Assembly: GCA_028293265.1 (NCBI GenBank)
Contig: JAQGPB010000472.1
Location: 1-9,136, forward strand
Source: Pedosphaera sp.
GTDB lineage: Bacteria; Verrucomicrobiota; Verrucomicrobiae; Limisphaerales; Pedosphaeraceae
DNA length: 9,136 nucleotides
Direction of reading: 5' to 3'
Shown here: piece by piece, positions 1 to 7,655 of the stretch
Layout: every line of letters starts with the position of its first letter
How positions within the stretch are numbered: position 1 is the stretch's first letter
Program-made: the position numbers and the translations under genes
Notes under the pieces: generated by a model
Database searches by the model: none
Told to the model about the DNA's origin: nothing
What the model saw: the letters and a program-made list of their open reading frames with translations, nothing else

Positions 1-673
1 CCTCTGCGCCTTCACCGCACGACATGCCTTTATAGCAGCCGATGATGGCTATGATCCCGCCGAAGATGAACGCCTTGATAACGCCGATGACCACATCCAC
101 GCCCCCCGTGAATTTCACCATATTGTAATAGGTGTACGCCGGATCAAGCCCCCAATAATAAACCCCAACAATGTAGCCCGAAAGAATTCCGATGGTAATA
201 GATTCCACCGTCAACAAGGGCAGCGTCAGCAGCGAGGCCAGCAGGCGTGGGACGACCAGATAATCCACCGGATGGGTCGCCAGCGTGCGCAGGGCGTCAA
301 TCTGCTCCGTCACCTTCATCGTGCCCAGTTCCGCCGCGATCGCGGCGCCTACCCGCCCGGCGACCATCAGCGCGGTCAACACCGGACCCAGTTCGCTGCA
401 CATGGAGACACTCACCACCGCCAGCGTGGCCGTATCCATCTTCACCTTGTGGAATTGCAAATATGTTTGCGTACATAGCACCATGCCCGTGAACGCGCCG
501 GTCACCAGCACCACTGACTGGGATTTCACCCCGATAAAATAAAACTGGAAAAGAAAATCCCGAAACGCGACCCGTAACGTCAGCAGGGACTGGAGCGATT
601 CCTTCGCCAGCAGGGCGATGCTTCCCAACCCCTGCAACCACTCGGCCACGAACTTGTTCCCCAAAATATTCAT
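1..673 (-). CDS. mlaE: MlaE-family ABC transporter permease (3' end cut by window edge)
   Basis: Inner-membrane permease of an MCE/Mla-type ABC system, which in Gram-negative bacteria moves phospholipids between the inner and outer membranes with an ATPase (MlaF) and an MCE substrate-binding protein (MlaD). The first 224 residues are visible; the family usually has about 260, so some 35 C-terminal residues lie outside. Seen: a hydrophobic core (about 50-70, 95-115, 140-170, 195-213), the conserved stretch around ELGPVLTALMVAGRVGAA (94-111), the diagnostic EQIDAL (123-128), and GCYKG near the visible end (212-216). The ATG at 673 is the only sensible start, because an in-frame TAA lies 12 nt upstream; no Shine-Dalgarno is evident. 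It lies just past the clpC terminator, so it probably starts a separate unit. The MCE and ATPase partners would be expected further left but are not visible. Family is firm; the exact substrate is inferred. Confidence 0.9.
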   Translation of the reverse strand, partial: MNILGNKFVAEWLQGLGSIALLAKESLQSLLTLRVAFRDFLFQFYFIGVKSQSVVLVTGAFTGMVLCTQTYLQFHKVKMDTATLAVVSVSMCSELGPVLTALMVAGRVGAAIAAELGTMKVTEQIDALRTLATHPVDYLVVPRLLASLLTLPLLTVESITIGILSGYIVGVYYWGLDPAYTYYNMVKFTGGVDVVIGVIKAFIFGGIIAIIGCYKGMSCGEGAE

Positions 674-722
674 CGGACGGATGATTTAACAGAAGGGCAG
701 GGCGCTGGCCAGTCTTATGAAC

Positions 723-753
723 AAAAAACGCCAATCGTTGCCGATTGGCGTTT
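723..753 (-). terminator. Rho-independent terminator of the ilvE-mcsA-mcsB-clpC unit
   Basis: Read on the minus strand, a perfect 12-bp stem (arms 753-742 and 737-726, four-base loop) begins 19 nt after the clpC stop and runs directly into six consecutive T residues (728-723). The core arm pairs CGCCAATCG with CGATTGGCG. A GC-rich stem, short loop and U-run make a textbook intrinsic terminator. It separates the clpC unit from the mlaE-like gene, which starts 50 nt further on. Confidence 0.9.
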
Positions 754-772
754 GCTTGCTGTCAATGATGGG

Positions 773-3277
773 TCAGCTTGAAAGCGCCCCCTGCGCTGCG
801 GCAGTCTGGATGAACACGAGCTTGTCGTTCTCCATCGTCACCTGGACGGGATCGTTCTCGTGAACGTTCCCTTTCAGGATTTCTTCCGCGAGCGGATCTT
901 CCAGGAATCGCTCCACGGAACGCCGCATCGGCCGGGCGCCGTAGTTCGGGTCGTAACCCTTTTGCACCAAAAATTCCTTTGCCTTCTCATCCAGCGTAAG
1001 ATGGATGTTCTTGTTCTTCAGCCGTCCCATGACCTTGCCGATTTCGATGTCAAGAATCTCGACCAAGTCGGGCTTGGTCAGCGAGCGGAACACGATCACG
1101 TCGTCCAGCCGGTTCAGGAATTCAGGCCGGAAAGTGCGTTTGGCTTCATCCATGATTTTCTCGCGCATCTTCTCGTAGCTGCTCTCGTCTGAAATCGGCG
1201 AGAAGCCCATCGAGGACTGCTTCTTGATGGTTTCCGAACCGACGTTCGAGGTCATCAAGATGATGGTGTTGCGAAAATTCACCACGCGCCCGACGTTGTC
1301 GGTCAGCTTGCCTTCCTCCAAAATCTGCAACAGCATGTTCCAGACATCGGGGTGGGCCTTTTCGATTTCATCGAACAACACCACGGAATATGGCTTGCGA
1401 CGGACCGCTTCGGTGAGCTGGCCGCCTTCCTCGTAACCGACATATCCCGGCGGCGAACCAACCAGCCGCGATACGTTGAATTTCTCCATGTATTCGCTCA
1501 TGTCCAGTTGGATGAGCGATTTGCTGTCGCCAAACATCTGTTCCGCGAGCGTCTTCGCCAGCAGCGTCTTGCCGACGCCGGTCGGTCCCAGCAGGGCAAA
1601 GGTGCCGATGGGCCGCTTCGGATCTTTCAGGTCGGCGCGCGAACGGCGCAACGCCTTGGAAATGGCCGACACCGCCTCGCGCTGGCCGATGACCACATGG
1701 GTCATCTGCTCCTCGACTGCCAGCAACCGCTGCGCTTCGCCCTGTTCCATCCGCTTCAACGGAATGCCCGTCCACTTCGCAACGACGTGCAAAATGTCCT
1801 CTTCGTCCACCTTGACGCGCTTCTCCTCGCGGTTCGTGCGCCACGCGGTCAAGACCGACTCCAGCTTCTCCTTCGCATGCTTCTCCTTGTCGCGCATGGA
1901 GGCCGCGCCTTCAAAATCCTGTTCCTTGATTGCCTTTTCTTTCTTGGTCTTGATCTCTTCGATCTCCGCCTCGATGTCCTTCACCTCGGGCGGCCGCGTC
2001 ATCGTGCCGATGCGCGCGCGCGAACCGGCTTCGTCCATCAGGTCAATCGCCTTGTCCGGCAAAAACCGGTCGGGAATATAACGGTCGGAAAGTTTCACCG
2101 CCGCTTCAATTGCCGGGTCGGTGAATTCCGCCTTGTGATGGTCTTCATATTTTCCGCGCAAGCCTTTCAAGATCAGAATCGCCTCTTCGATGGACGGGGC
2201 CTCAACCTTGACGCTTTGGAAACGTCGTTCCAACGCCGCGTCCTTCTCGATGTATTTGCGATACTCGTTCAGCGTGGTCGCGCCGATGCATTGCATTTCG
2301 CCGCGGCTCAAGGCCGGCTTGATGATGTTCGAAGCGTACATTGTCCCTTCCGCCGAGCCCGCGCCCACGATAGTGTGCAGCTCATCAATGAAAAGGATGA
2401 TGTTCTTGGCGCGGCGGATTTCGTCCATGACCGCCTTGATGCGCTCTTCAAATTGACCGCGATATTTGGTGCCCGCGACCATCAAGGCCAGGTCGAGCGT
2501 GATGACCCGTTTCTCGCGCAGCAATTCCGGCACGTTGCCCTGTGCAATTTCCTGCGCCAACCCTTCAACGATGGCCGTCTTGCCCACGCCTGCTTCACCG
2601 AGCAGCACCGGGTTGTTTTTGGTGCGCCGGCAAAGTATCTGGATCACCCGTTCAATCTCGTTCTTGCGGCCGATGACCGGGTCCATTTCGCCCTTGCGCG
2701 CAATCTCTGTCAGGTCGCGCCCGAATGCCTTCAATGCGGGAGTCTTGACTTCACCCTTCTTCTCCGGCGGCGCGGGCCGTTCCGGGTTTTCGCCCGGCGG
2801 TTGCTGCTCTTCCGAAGCCGAAAAGTTCGGGTCAAGTTCCTTCAAAATTTCCTGCCGCGTCTGCTCTATATCTATATCCAAATTCTTGAGCACGCGCGCC
2901 GCGACGCCGTCACCTTCCCGCAGCAAGCCCAGCAATATATGCTCGGTGCCCACATAAGTATGGTTCAGGTTCTTGGCTTCCTTGGCGGCCAGCGCGAGGA
3001 CCTTCTTCACGCGGGGCGTATAGGGAATATTGCCGATCATTTTTTGATCGGGGCCGGTGCCGACTTGCTTCTCGACTTCCATCCGGACGGTCTCCAAGTC
3101 CAAGCCAAGTTTTTGCAGCACATTGACGGCAACACCCTGTCCCAATTTGATCAGGCCGAGCAAAAGGTGCTCGGTGCCGACAAAGTTATGGTTGAAACGG
3201 TCAGCTTCCTTACGGGCCAGCGCCAGAACCTGTTGAGCGCGTGGCGTAAAATTATTCATTGATGATTCTTCGCTCAT
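773..3277 (-). CDS. clpC: ATP-dependent Clp protease ATP-binding subunit ClpC
   Basis: Hexameric AAA+ unfoldase that threads misfolded or phosphoarginine-tagged proteins into the ClpP protease. In order along 834 residues: double Clp N domain (about 8-150), the pArg/adaptor-binding region in Firmicutes; a Pro/Glu-rich linker (152-178); first ATPase with Walker A GEAGVGKT (227-234) and Walker B ILFIDE (294-299); a UVR-type coiled middle domain (about 432-467), as in ClpC rather than ClpB; second ATPase with Walker A GPTGVGKT (564-571), pore loop GYVGYEEGG (611-619), Walker B VVLFDE (632-637), a candidate ClpP-docking tripeptide MGF (690-692) and sensor-2 GARP (780-783). Length is close to the 810-residue B. 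subtilis ClpC. Last gene of the unit, 12 nt after mcsB. The ATG at 3277 has no Shine-Dalgarno; an in-frame ATG at 3259 gives the N-terminus [10 protein letters not shown], fits the family better, and has a weak GAAGA 7 nt before it, so the true start may be 3259. Confidence 0.97.
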   Translation of the reverse strand: MSEESSMNNFTPRAQQVLALARKEADRFNHNFVGTEHLLLGLIKLGQGVAVNVLQKLGLDLETVRMEVEKQVGTGPDQKMIGNIPYTPRVKKVLALAAKEAKNLNHTYVGTEHILLGLLREGDGVAARVLKNLDIDIEQTRQEILKELDPNFSASEEQQPPGENPERPAPPEKKGEVKTPALKAFGRDLTEIARKGEMDPVIGRKNEIERVIQILCRRTKNNPVLLGEAGVGKTAIVEGLAQEIAQGNVPELLREKRVITLDLALMVAGTKYRGQFEERIKAVMDEIRRAKNIILFIDELHTIVGAGSAEGTMYASNIIKPALSRGEMQCIGATTLNEYRKYIEKDAALERRFQSVKVEAPSIEEAILILKGLRGKYEDHHKAEFTDPAIEAAVKLSDRYIPDRFLPDKAIDLMDEAGSRARIGTMTRPPEVKDIEAEIEEIKTKKEKAIKEQDFEGAASMRDKEKHAKEKLESVLTAWRTNREEKRVKVDEEDILHVVAKWTGIPLKRMEQGEAQRLLAVEEQMTHVVIGQREAVSAISKALRRSRADLKDPKRPIGTFALLGPTGVGKTLLAKTLAEQMFGDSKSLIQLDMSEYMEKFNVSRLVGSPPGYVGYEEGGQLTEAVRRKPYSVVLFDEIEKAHPDVWNMLLQILEEGKLTDNVGRVVNFRNTIILMTSNVGSETIKKQSSMGFSPISDESSYEKMREKIMDEAKRTFRPEFLNRLDDVIVFRSLTKPDLVEILDIEIGKVMGRLKNKNIHLTLDEKAKEFLVQKGYDPNYGARPMRRSVERFLEDPLAEEILKGNVHENDPVQVTMENDKLVFIQTAAAQGALSS

Positions 3278-3289
3278 ATTTAAAAAATG

Positions 3290-4405
3290 CTATTGTTTCT
3301 CAGGTTTGTCCACTTTGGTCCCTTCTGAGCCGGTTGCCCGGGCTATGGGCCGGCTTACATTCCGCAAATGTTCCCTTACCATGTCTGCTCGCAGCAAATC
3401 CCGTTCCTCCGCCGAAAGTTTCTCAGAATGCTGTTTCTGCAAATGCGCCGGCTGCGTCAGAATGAACAGTTCATCCGTCAGCGACCGTTCTCCGCCCGGA
3501 AACAGCCCCAAATCCATCCCCAACCGCATCAACGACAGGAGATTCATCGTCTCTTTCGAGGAAATACTGTGGGCATTGGCGAGGATGCCGTAGGCGCGAC
3601 CTATATGATTATACACCATCTTCGGCTTCTTTTCCAGCAACGTGGCCCGTGCATTTTCCTCATGTTCTATGATTTGCGAAAGCACCTTGTCCAACCGCTC
3701 GACAATCGCTGTTTCGGTCTCGCCCAGCGTCATCTGATTGGACACTTGAAATACGTTGCCCAACGCCTCGGTCCCTTCACCGTAAAGCCCGCGCACCGCC
3801 AGCCCCAATTTGTTCACCGATTGGATGATTGGGTTGATCTGCTCCGCCAAAACCAGTCCCGGCAGATGCAACATCGCGCTGACCCGGATGCCCGTTCCCA
3901 GATTGGTGGGGCAGGCGGTCAAATATCCCAAGTCCGTGCTGAAAGCATATTCCAGCTTCCGTTCCAGTGCCGAATCCGCCAGGTCAATCGCCAGCCACGC
4001 CTGCTTCAATTGCAAACCGGGCCGCAACGCCTGCATCCGCAGATGATCCTCTTCATTGATCATCACGCACAATGTTTCCTCGCGGTTCAACACCAGTCCG
4101 CTGCCGGCGCTCTTCGCCTGATGCTCGCGGCTGATAAGGTGCCGCTCCACCAATATCAACTTGTCCAGCGCGGAAAGATTGTCCATGGACTCCGAAAACG
4201 CACCCTTCATCTCCGGCAAGGTTTCGATGGCCGGACGAATCATTTCCAAGATGCGCACCCGTTCGGGCTTCTTCGCCCAGCCCGGAAATGCCGCGTCCTT
4301 GATGTTCCGCGCCAGCCGCACGCGGCTGGACATCACAATCCGGTCGTGCGGGCCTTTGCGCCGCGCGCTCTCTGCGGGTGGAATTAAAAATTCGTGCAAA
4401 TTCAT
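3290..4405 (-). CDS. mcsB: Protein-arginine kinase McsB
   Basis: Transfers the gamma-phosphate of ATP to arginine side chains of proteins. The phosphoarginine mark sends clients to ClpC-ClpP, and the enzyme belongs to the ATP:guanido phosphotransferase family (creatine and arginine kinases). Seen in 371 residues: SSRVRLARN (26-34) of the ATP-binding region, NEED (117-120) at the expected catalytic acid, the signature CPTNLGTG starting at the reactive Cys165, the RGLYGEGTEALGN segment (205-217), and near the C-terminus RDLLRA (335-340), matching the RDxxRA element that forms the allosteric phosphoarginine pocket in Firmicutes McsB. All key elements look intact, so it is probably active on proteins rather than a free-arginine kinase. 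Its start codon overlaps the mcsA stop (ATGA at 4402-4405), indicating translational coupling. The last 15-20 residues are charged and family-atypical. Confidence 0.95.
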   Translation of the reverse strand: MNLHEFLIPPAESARRKGPHDRIVMSSRVRLARNIKDAAFPGWAKKPERVRILEMIRPAIETLPEMKGAFSESMDNLSALDKLILVERHLISREHQAKSAGSGLVLNREETLCVMINEEDHLRMQALRPGLQLKQAWLAIDLADSALERKLEYAFSTDLGYLTACPTNLGTGIRVSAMLHLPGLVLAEQINPIIQSVNKLGLAVRGLYGEGTEALGNVFQVSNQMTLGETETAIVERLDKVLSQIIEHEENARATLLEKKPKMVYNHIGRAYGILANAHSISSKETMNLLSLMRLGMDLGLFPGGERSLTDELFILTQPAHLQKQHSEKLSAEERDLLRADMVREHLRNVSRPIARATGSEGTKVDKPEKQ

Positions 4406-4923
4406 GACTCTCGTCCGGTCGCCGCCACATTGCCCGATTTGTTGGTCATCTGCCGGATTTCGTCCCGTAACAATGCCGCCTGTTCAAAATTCTCATCCTC
4501 GACCGCCTTCGAGAGCTTTTTCTGCAAAGTCTTCATCCGCTCGGCCAAGTCCCGGCTTTGCTGCAAGGCCGTCGGAACCTTGCCCACATGGCGGGTCCCC
4601 TTGTGCATGGTCTTGAGCAGGCCTTCGAGGCCCTCGGCAAAAGTGGCATAACAATCCGCGCAACCCAAGCGGCCCGCTTTCTTGAAATCAGCCTGGGTGA
4701 AACCGCACTTGGGGCATTTCAAGTCCGCCCCGCCGGAAGCCTGCTCCAGTTCCTGCGACGCGCCCAGCCCCAGCAACAAATCCGCCAGCGAAAATCCCGC
4801 CGGATCATTCACACCCTTGTGCTTGGCGCATTCCTCGCAGAGGTCCACTTTTTGCACCTTGTCTCCGACGATTTGCGTCAAAAACACCGTGGCTTCCTTC
4901 TCTTTGCACATGCAACACAACAT
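4402..4923 (-). CDS. mcsA: McsA-like zinc-finger/UVR protein, activator of McsB
   Basis: Small adaptor that in Firmicutes binds zinc, activates the arginine kinase McsB and links it to ClpC. With the ATG at 4923 it has 173 residues. Seen: four cysteine pairs forming two zinc-finger-like units, CCMC (3-6) with CEEC (29-32), and CPKC (70-73) with CADC (88-91); then a linker and a UVR motif (about 131-159, containing EDENFEQAALLRDEI), the UvrB/UvrC-type helical hairpin also present in ClpC's middle domain. Domain order and length match McsA. A GTG at 4947 in the same frame would add eight residues but would overlap the upstream aminotransferase by 20 nt and place residues ahead of the first zinc ligand. 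The ATG, 4 nt after that stop, is preferred. No strong Shine-Dalgarno, so translation is probably coupled to the upstream gene. Confidence 0.92.
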   Translation of the reverse strand: MLCCMCKEKEATVFLTQIVGDKVQKVDLCEECAKHKGVNDPAGFSLADLLLGLGASQELEQASGGADLKCPKCGFTQADFKKAGRLGCADCYATFAEGLEGLLKTMHKGTRHVGKVPTALQQSRDLAERMKTLQKKLSKAVEDENFEQAALLRDEIRQMTNKSGNVAATGRES

Positions 4924-4927
4924 AATC

Positions 4928-5800
4928 TTAATCGTATATCGGCTCACCCGAGCTATTAGTCAAGACATGGTACGACGATACCAGGCTTTTGGTCACCGGC
5001 CCCGGTTTTCCCGTGCCGATGATTCGCCCGTCAATTTTCACCACTGGAATCAGTTCCGCACCGGTCCCGGTCAAAAAACATTCATCAGCGTTAAACAAAT
5101 CATAACGCGTAAGGTTCGGTTCCGCCACTGTCAGGCCCGCTTTTTTGCCCAGTTCCATCACCGTCTCCCGCGTAATGCCATACAGCGCCCCCGCCGACAG
5201 CGGTGGCGTGGACAACTGCCCCCGCTTCACGATGAAGATATTGTCCCCCGTGCATTCCGACACAAACCCCTCCGAGTTCAGCATCACCGCCTCCTCGCAG
5301 CCGCCGTTGATCGCCTCGATCTTCGCCATGATGTTGTTCAGGTAATTGAGCGACTTGATCGCCGGGTTCAGCGCACTGTGCAGATTCCGCGTCGTCGGCA
5401 CCGTGATGATGTCCAGCCCCCGGCGGTACATCTCCTCCGGGTAAAGCTGAATCTTGTCCGCAATGACGATTACTGACGGTCTTTTGCAGCTATGCGGATT
5501 CAACCCCAGCGACCCCACCCCCCGCGTGACCAGCAGCCGGACGTAGCCATCGTGGATTTTATTCTGGCGGCACGTATCCACCACCGCCTTCATCATCGCC
5601 GCATGAGAAATCGGGATATTCAGCAAAATCGCCTTCGCCGAGCAAAATAGCCGGTCAATATGCTCCTTCAGCTTGAAGACCCGGCCATTATACGCGCGAA
5701 TCCCCTCGAAAATCCCGTCCCCATAAAGCAGGCCATGATCGAACACCGAGATCTTGGCATCCCGTTCACCCAGATATTTGCCGTCAATGTATATTTTCAT
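4928..5800 (-). CDS. ilvE: Branched-chain-amino-acid aminotransferase (fold-type IV PLP enzyme)
   Basis: PLP-dependent enzyme expected to interconvert leucine, isoleucine and valine with their 2-oxo acids using 2-oxoglutarate/glutamate (EC 2.6.1.42), in the cytoplasm. Seen in 290 residues: FDHGLLYGDGIFEGIR (20-35), the family's N-terminal signature; YVRLLVTRG (86-94); the Schiff-base lysine in AIKSLNYLNN (Lys149); FVSECTGDNIF (179-189) with Glu182 for the PLP ring nitrogen; GITRETVMELG (208-218); and FLTGTGAELIPV (242-253) holding the PLP phosphate. Length is normal. The start ATG at 5800 gives MKIYIDGKYL, typical of the family; there is only a distant GGGG upstream. Close relatives are D-amino-acid transaminase and aminodeoxychorismate lyase; the EGIRAYNG segment favours the branched-chain class, but substrate is not proven. 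First gene of the unit with mcsA-mcsB-clpC, in the place where Firmicutes have ctsR. Confidence 0.9.
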   Translation of the reverse strand: MKIYIDGKYLGERDAKISVFDHGLLYGDGIFEGIRAYNGRVFKLKEHIDRLFCSAKAILLNIPISHAAMMKAVVDTCRQNKIHDGYVRLLVTRGVGSLGLNPHSCKRPSVIVIADKIQLYPEEMYRRGLDIITVPTTRNLHSALNPAIKSLNYLNNIMAKIEAINGGCEEAVMLNSEGFVSECTGDNIFIVKRGQLSTPPLSAGALYGITRETVMELGKKAGLTVAEPNLTRYDLFNADECFLTGTGAELIPVVKIDGRIIGTGKPGPVTKSLVSSYHVLTNSSGEPIYD

Positions 5801-5850
5801 GCGTAAAACAACCCCAAGCTAAGCAAACCTCCCCATAAGCGCAACTAAGA

Positions 5851-5870
5851 ATCAGCCATGGATGACTGAT
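5851..5870. promoter_or_regulatory. Imperfect palindrome upstream of ilvE, candidate operator
   Basis: Two 9-base arms, ATCAGCCAT and ATGACTGAT, pair at 8 of 9 positions around a 2-base centre, 50 nt upstream of the ilvE start. It is a short dyad of repressor-site size in the leader of the stress-protease unit. A weak promoter-like pair lies just downstream on the minus strand (TTGCGC 5844-5839, 17-nt spacer, TAGCTT 5821-5816), but the match is poor. The dyad does not resemble a CtsR site, which is a tandem heptad. By rough estimate such a dyad could occur by chance once in several intergenic regions of this size. Confidence 0.25.
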
Positions 5871-5999
5871 CATTGTGGGAGCCGACGGAAGCAGGTTTTG
5901 ACCCTAAATAGGCGCAATCAAAGCGTTCATGGCAGTACACATGACCCAGTGTGCGCCAATTTCGCTGCGGCGTCGGAAGCAATGAACGGTACCCTGCGA

Positions 6000-6458
6000 C
6001 TAAGCCTTCTCGCTAATTTCTGCCAATCGTTTGCGCAACTTGGCCGTATACACGAGTAATAATAGCAGTATGAGGACAACAAACTTAAATGGTGAATCTC
6101 CCCAGCCTGATTGAATGACGACCAATCTGCCATCGACGCGGGGCGTGGATGTGCCGCTCCAGCCAATAAGCAGAAATAGAATGAACAGGAGCGGTAAAAT
6201 CTGGTATGGCACTTTCGGCAACGCCGCTGGTAGCCCAAATCGGATTGAAAGCCGCTTAACGTCCCCTCCGAATGACCGGGCGGACGAAATGGCGACAATC
6301 GCCAGAATGACCGAAACGAGTGTGGCACCGTCAATTTGGATGCGCGAAGTCGAACCCCCGTCGGCTGTCAGTTGACGCATCTCTCGCGAGTAGCTGAAAA
6401 GCGAAAGCACGAGCAGCAAAAGTGCGGCCGCTGTCTTCAGAAATGTTCTTTGATTCAT
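6000..6458 (-). CDS. Hypothetical four-helix inner-membrane protein
   Basis: I do not recognise this 152-residue protein. It has four hydrophobic stretches that look like membrane helices (about 7-24, 43-62, 83-102, 122-139). Positive charges sit at the N-terminus, between helices 2 and 3 (Arg61 to Arg73) and in the KLRKR tail, so both ends are predicted in the cytoplasm by the positive-inside rule. The loop between helices 3 and 4 carries TSTPRVDG and a VIQSGWGD segment, probably periplasmic. The start is well fixed: ATG at 6458 has GAGGA (6470-6466) 7 nt upstream; a TTG two codons earlier in frame is less likely. It stands alone, with a consensus -10 box upstream and 199 nt between its stop and ilvE. 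Its base composition looks less GC-rich than its neighbours. No catalytic motif is visible, and no function can be assigned. Confidence 0.75.
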   Translation of the reverse strand: MNQRTFLKTAAALLLLVLSLFSYSREMRQLTADGGSTSRIQIDGATLVSVILAIVAISSARSFGGDVKRLSIRFGLPAALPKVPYQILPLLFILFLLIGWSGTSTPRVDGRLVVIQSGWGDSPFKFVVLILLLLLVYTAKLRKRLAEISEKA

Positions 6459-6465
6459 AGGCAAG

Positions 6466-6470
6466 TCCTC
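6466..6470 (-). promoter_or_regulatory. Shine-Dalgarno site of the small membrane-protein gene
   Basis: GAGGA on the minus strand, 7 nt before the ATG at 6458. It decides the start against the in-frame TTG at 6464, which lies within the spacer. It stands out because the other genes here have weak or no such site. Confidence 0.7.
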
Positions 6471-6507
6471 AGTAGTCTCAAATCAAAATGCAAACTTGTG
6501 TTCGCTC

Positions 6508-6513
6508 ATTATA
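6508..6513 (-). promoter_or_regulatory. Consensus -10 box (TATAAT) for the small membrane-protein gene
   Basis: A perfect TATAAT on the minus strand, 49 nt upstream of the ATG at 6458, implying a leader of roughly 40 nt that contains the GAGGA ribosome site. No good -35 hexamer sits at 16-18 nt; the nearest TTG-rich stretch (TTGTTA) is only 13 nt away. The box lies in an AT-rich patch between two genes, in the right place and orientation for a housekeeping-sigma promoter. Confidence 0.5.
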
Positions 6514-6612
6514 ACGAATTAGCCCTTAACAAACGATACGTGAATTGTGGCGACACGCATTTTTCCCTCATGCCCATGCGGCAACGTCAAGATTATCAAG
6601 CCACTCGCTGAA

Positions 6613-7635
6613 TCAAAACTTCCATTGAAAACCGGCCTTGCAAAAAATGGTCTGGCTCAAGTCCAATTGGGCGTCATGACCCGCGGCGCTTTGATGGAAG
6701 TCTCCAAGGTATTGAAATTCCGCCCCAACAAACACCGAGGCTGAGCGCCAGAAACGATAGGCCAGTTCGGCTTCCGCATAGGCACCCACCAGACAATCGG
6801 TGTCATGACTGCTGCCGGAGGCCGCGACCGTTCCGGCGGGTGTGGTCGTCGTTTCCGCAAAGGAAAACTTGCTGGCCACCAATCCCAACGCCAGGCCGCC
6901 GCCCACCTGCAGCGAAAGTCGATTCGACAGGCGGAAATCGGCGCTCGGTCCCAGATGAAAGTCAAAAAGGTTCGCGTCAATGCCACGGCTGCCAATGATC
7001 GAGGCTCCGCCGGGCGTCACCGTTGCGGTGCGCGTTGGGGTGCTCCCAATGACCGGCCCGGGGCCGTTGAAACTGCCATTGTAAGGCGCCATCGGCACCT
7101 GAATTCCGCCCAAGGCGTAGGCGTCGGTGATCTGGGTAAAATTGGCGGTTTGAGGCTGGTTGTCGCTCAAATTGATCCGGGAATATCCAAAGGAAGCCTT
7201 GACTCCCCAACTGCCCCAGTCGGCATGTACGACATCGCGCAAATAACTCAGCTCAAATCCGAGGCTCGGATCATCGGCGCGAGATGAGGTTGCGCCGTCA
7301 ACCGCACTGGCATGAAACAACAGCGTGTCGTTTCCAGGAGCCTGGGCGGCATTCTTGTAACCCCAGTTCCAAGTCAAGCCGCCCTGATTGCCGCTCACAT
7401 CGGTATTGACGAAACCGTCGGTGTAAGCGCGGTTCACGGCACCGCCGGCTGCGGGAGACGCTGGTGCCGCCATCGCGCCCTGGTTCAGGAACTTGGCCCG
7501 GATGTTAAAACCCATCCGGGCGTCCATGCCGAAATGGTTCCAATCCGAGTCCCCGTCGTTCTGGGCCCGGAGGGCGAAGGGTGCGGCGCTCACGGCTGTG
7601 GCCACCGCAAGAAATTTGATTAGAGATGCTTGCAT
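6613..7635 (-). CDS. Predicted outer-membrane beta-barrel protein
   Basis: Exported protein of 340 residues. Residues 1-24 form a Sec signal peptide: short charged start, hydrophobic core FLAVATAVSAAPFAL, and likely signal peptidase I cleavage after ALRA, before Gln25. The mature part has many alternating polar/hydrophobic strands with glycine and aromatic residues at their ends (such as 126-133, 143-152, 223-236, 240-254, 282-296, 300-310), and the chain ends in Phe (GFQWKF), the usual signal for insertion by the BAM complex. The TWNWGYKNAAQ (88-98) and FDFHLGPSADFRLSNRLSL (224-242) segments resemble uncharacterised barrel proteins I associate with Verrucomicrobiota. A Thr/Gly/Pro-rich stretch (190-215) may be a surface loop. 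The start lies 20 nt after the DUF11 gene, so co-expression is likely; no Shine-Dalgarno is visible. Substrate or role is unknown: porin, anchor and structural protein are all possible. Confidence 0.75.
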   Translation of the reverse strand: MQASLIKFLAVATAVSAAPFALRAQNDGDSDWNHFGMDARMGFNIRAKFLNQGAMAAPASPAAGGAVNRAYTDGFVNTDVSGNQGGLTWNWGYKNAAQAPGNDTLLFHASAVDGATSSRADDPSLGFELSYLRDVVHADWGSWGVKASFGYSRINLSDNQPQTANFTQITDAYALGGIQVPMAPYNGSFNGPGPVIGSTPTRTATVTPGGASIIGSRGIDANLFDFHLGPSADFRLSNRLSLQVGGGLALGLVASKFSFAETTTTPAGTVAASGSSHDTDCLVGAYAEAELAYRFWRSASVFVGAEFQYLGDFHQSAAGHDAQLDLSQTIFCKAGFQWKF

Positions 7636-7655
7636 GATGATGCGGAGCTAAGGGT

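Noticed and set aside
297..734. A 145-codon frame on the minus strand over the mlaE start
   Set aside because: It is out of frame with the clear MlaE sequence, starts inside the terminator stem, and has no recognisable product.
2012..2022. An alternating GC tract of 11 bases in clpC
   Set aside because: It encodes an ordinary Arg-Ala-Arg stretch of the protein in a high-GC gene; there is no sign of a frameshift.
1352..3262. A 636-codon open frame antisense to clpC
   Set aside because: It is a mirror of the high-GC clpC codon pattern; the product is low in family features and rich in His, Arg and Gln, while the clpC strand has full-length homology.
5784..5873. A 29-codon upstream frame (ATG at 5873) overlapping the ilvE start, and an 8-codon frame at 5904-5930 reading MNALIAPI, as possible attenuation leader peptides
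   Set aside because: Neither has a ribosome site, a run of branched-chain codons of leader-peptide strength, or a terminator/antiterminator pair nearby. Short frames like these are expected by chance.
5896..5903. TTTTGACC, resembling a CtsR half-site (GGTCAAA on the minus strand)
   Set aside because: CtsR sites need two tandem heptads three bases apart; the neighbouring sequence has no second copy, and no ctsR gene is present.
5882..5988. Several short inverted repeats (5882-5887/5971-5976, 5911-5916/5952-5957, 5924-5930/5982-5988) suggesting a structured RNA
   Set aside because: The arms are 6-7 bp and the third crosses the other two; one or two such matches are expected by chance in about 110 nt.
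5862..6059. A 65-codon plus-strand frame crossing the ilvE leader
   Set aside because: It has no ribosome site or promoter, overlaps the end of the opposite-strand membrane-protein gene, and encodes nothing recognisable.
6521..6529. AGCCCTTAAC near the small membrane gene, checked as an integron attC core
   Set aside because: It does not fit the RYYYAAC/GTTRRRY core pair and has no matching partner arm.
6556..6580. CGCAT/ATGCG inverted repeat after the barrel gene as a terminator
   Set aside because: The stem is only 5 bp with a 15-base loop and no T-run follows on the minus strand.
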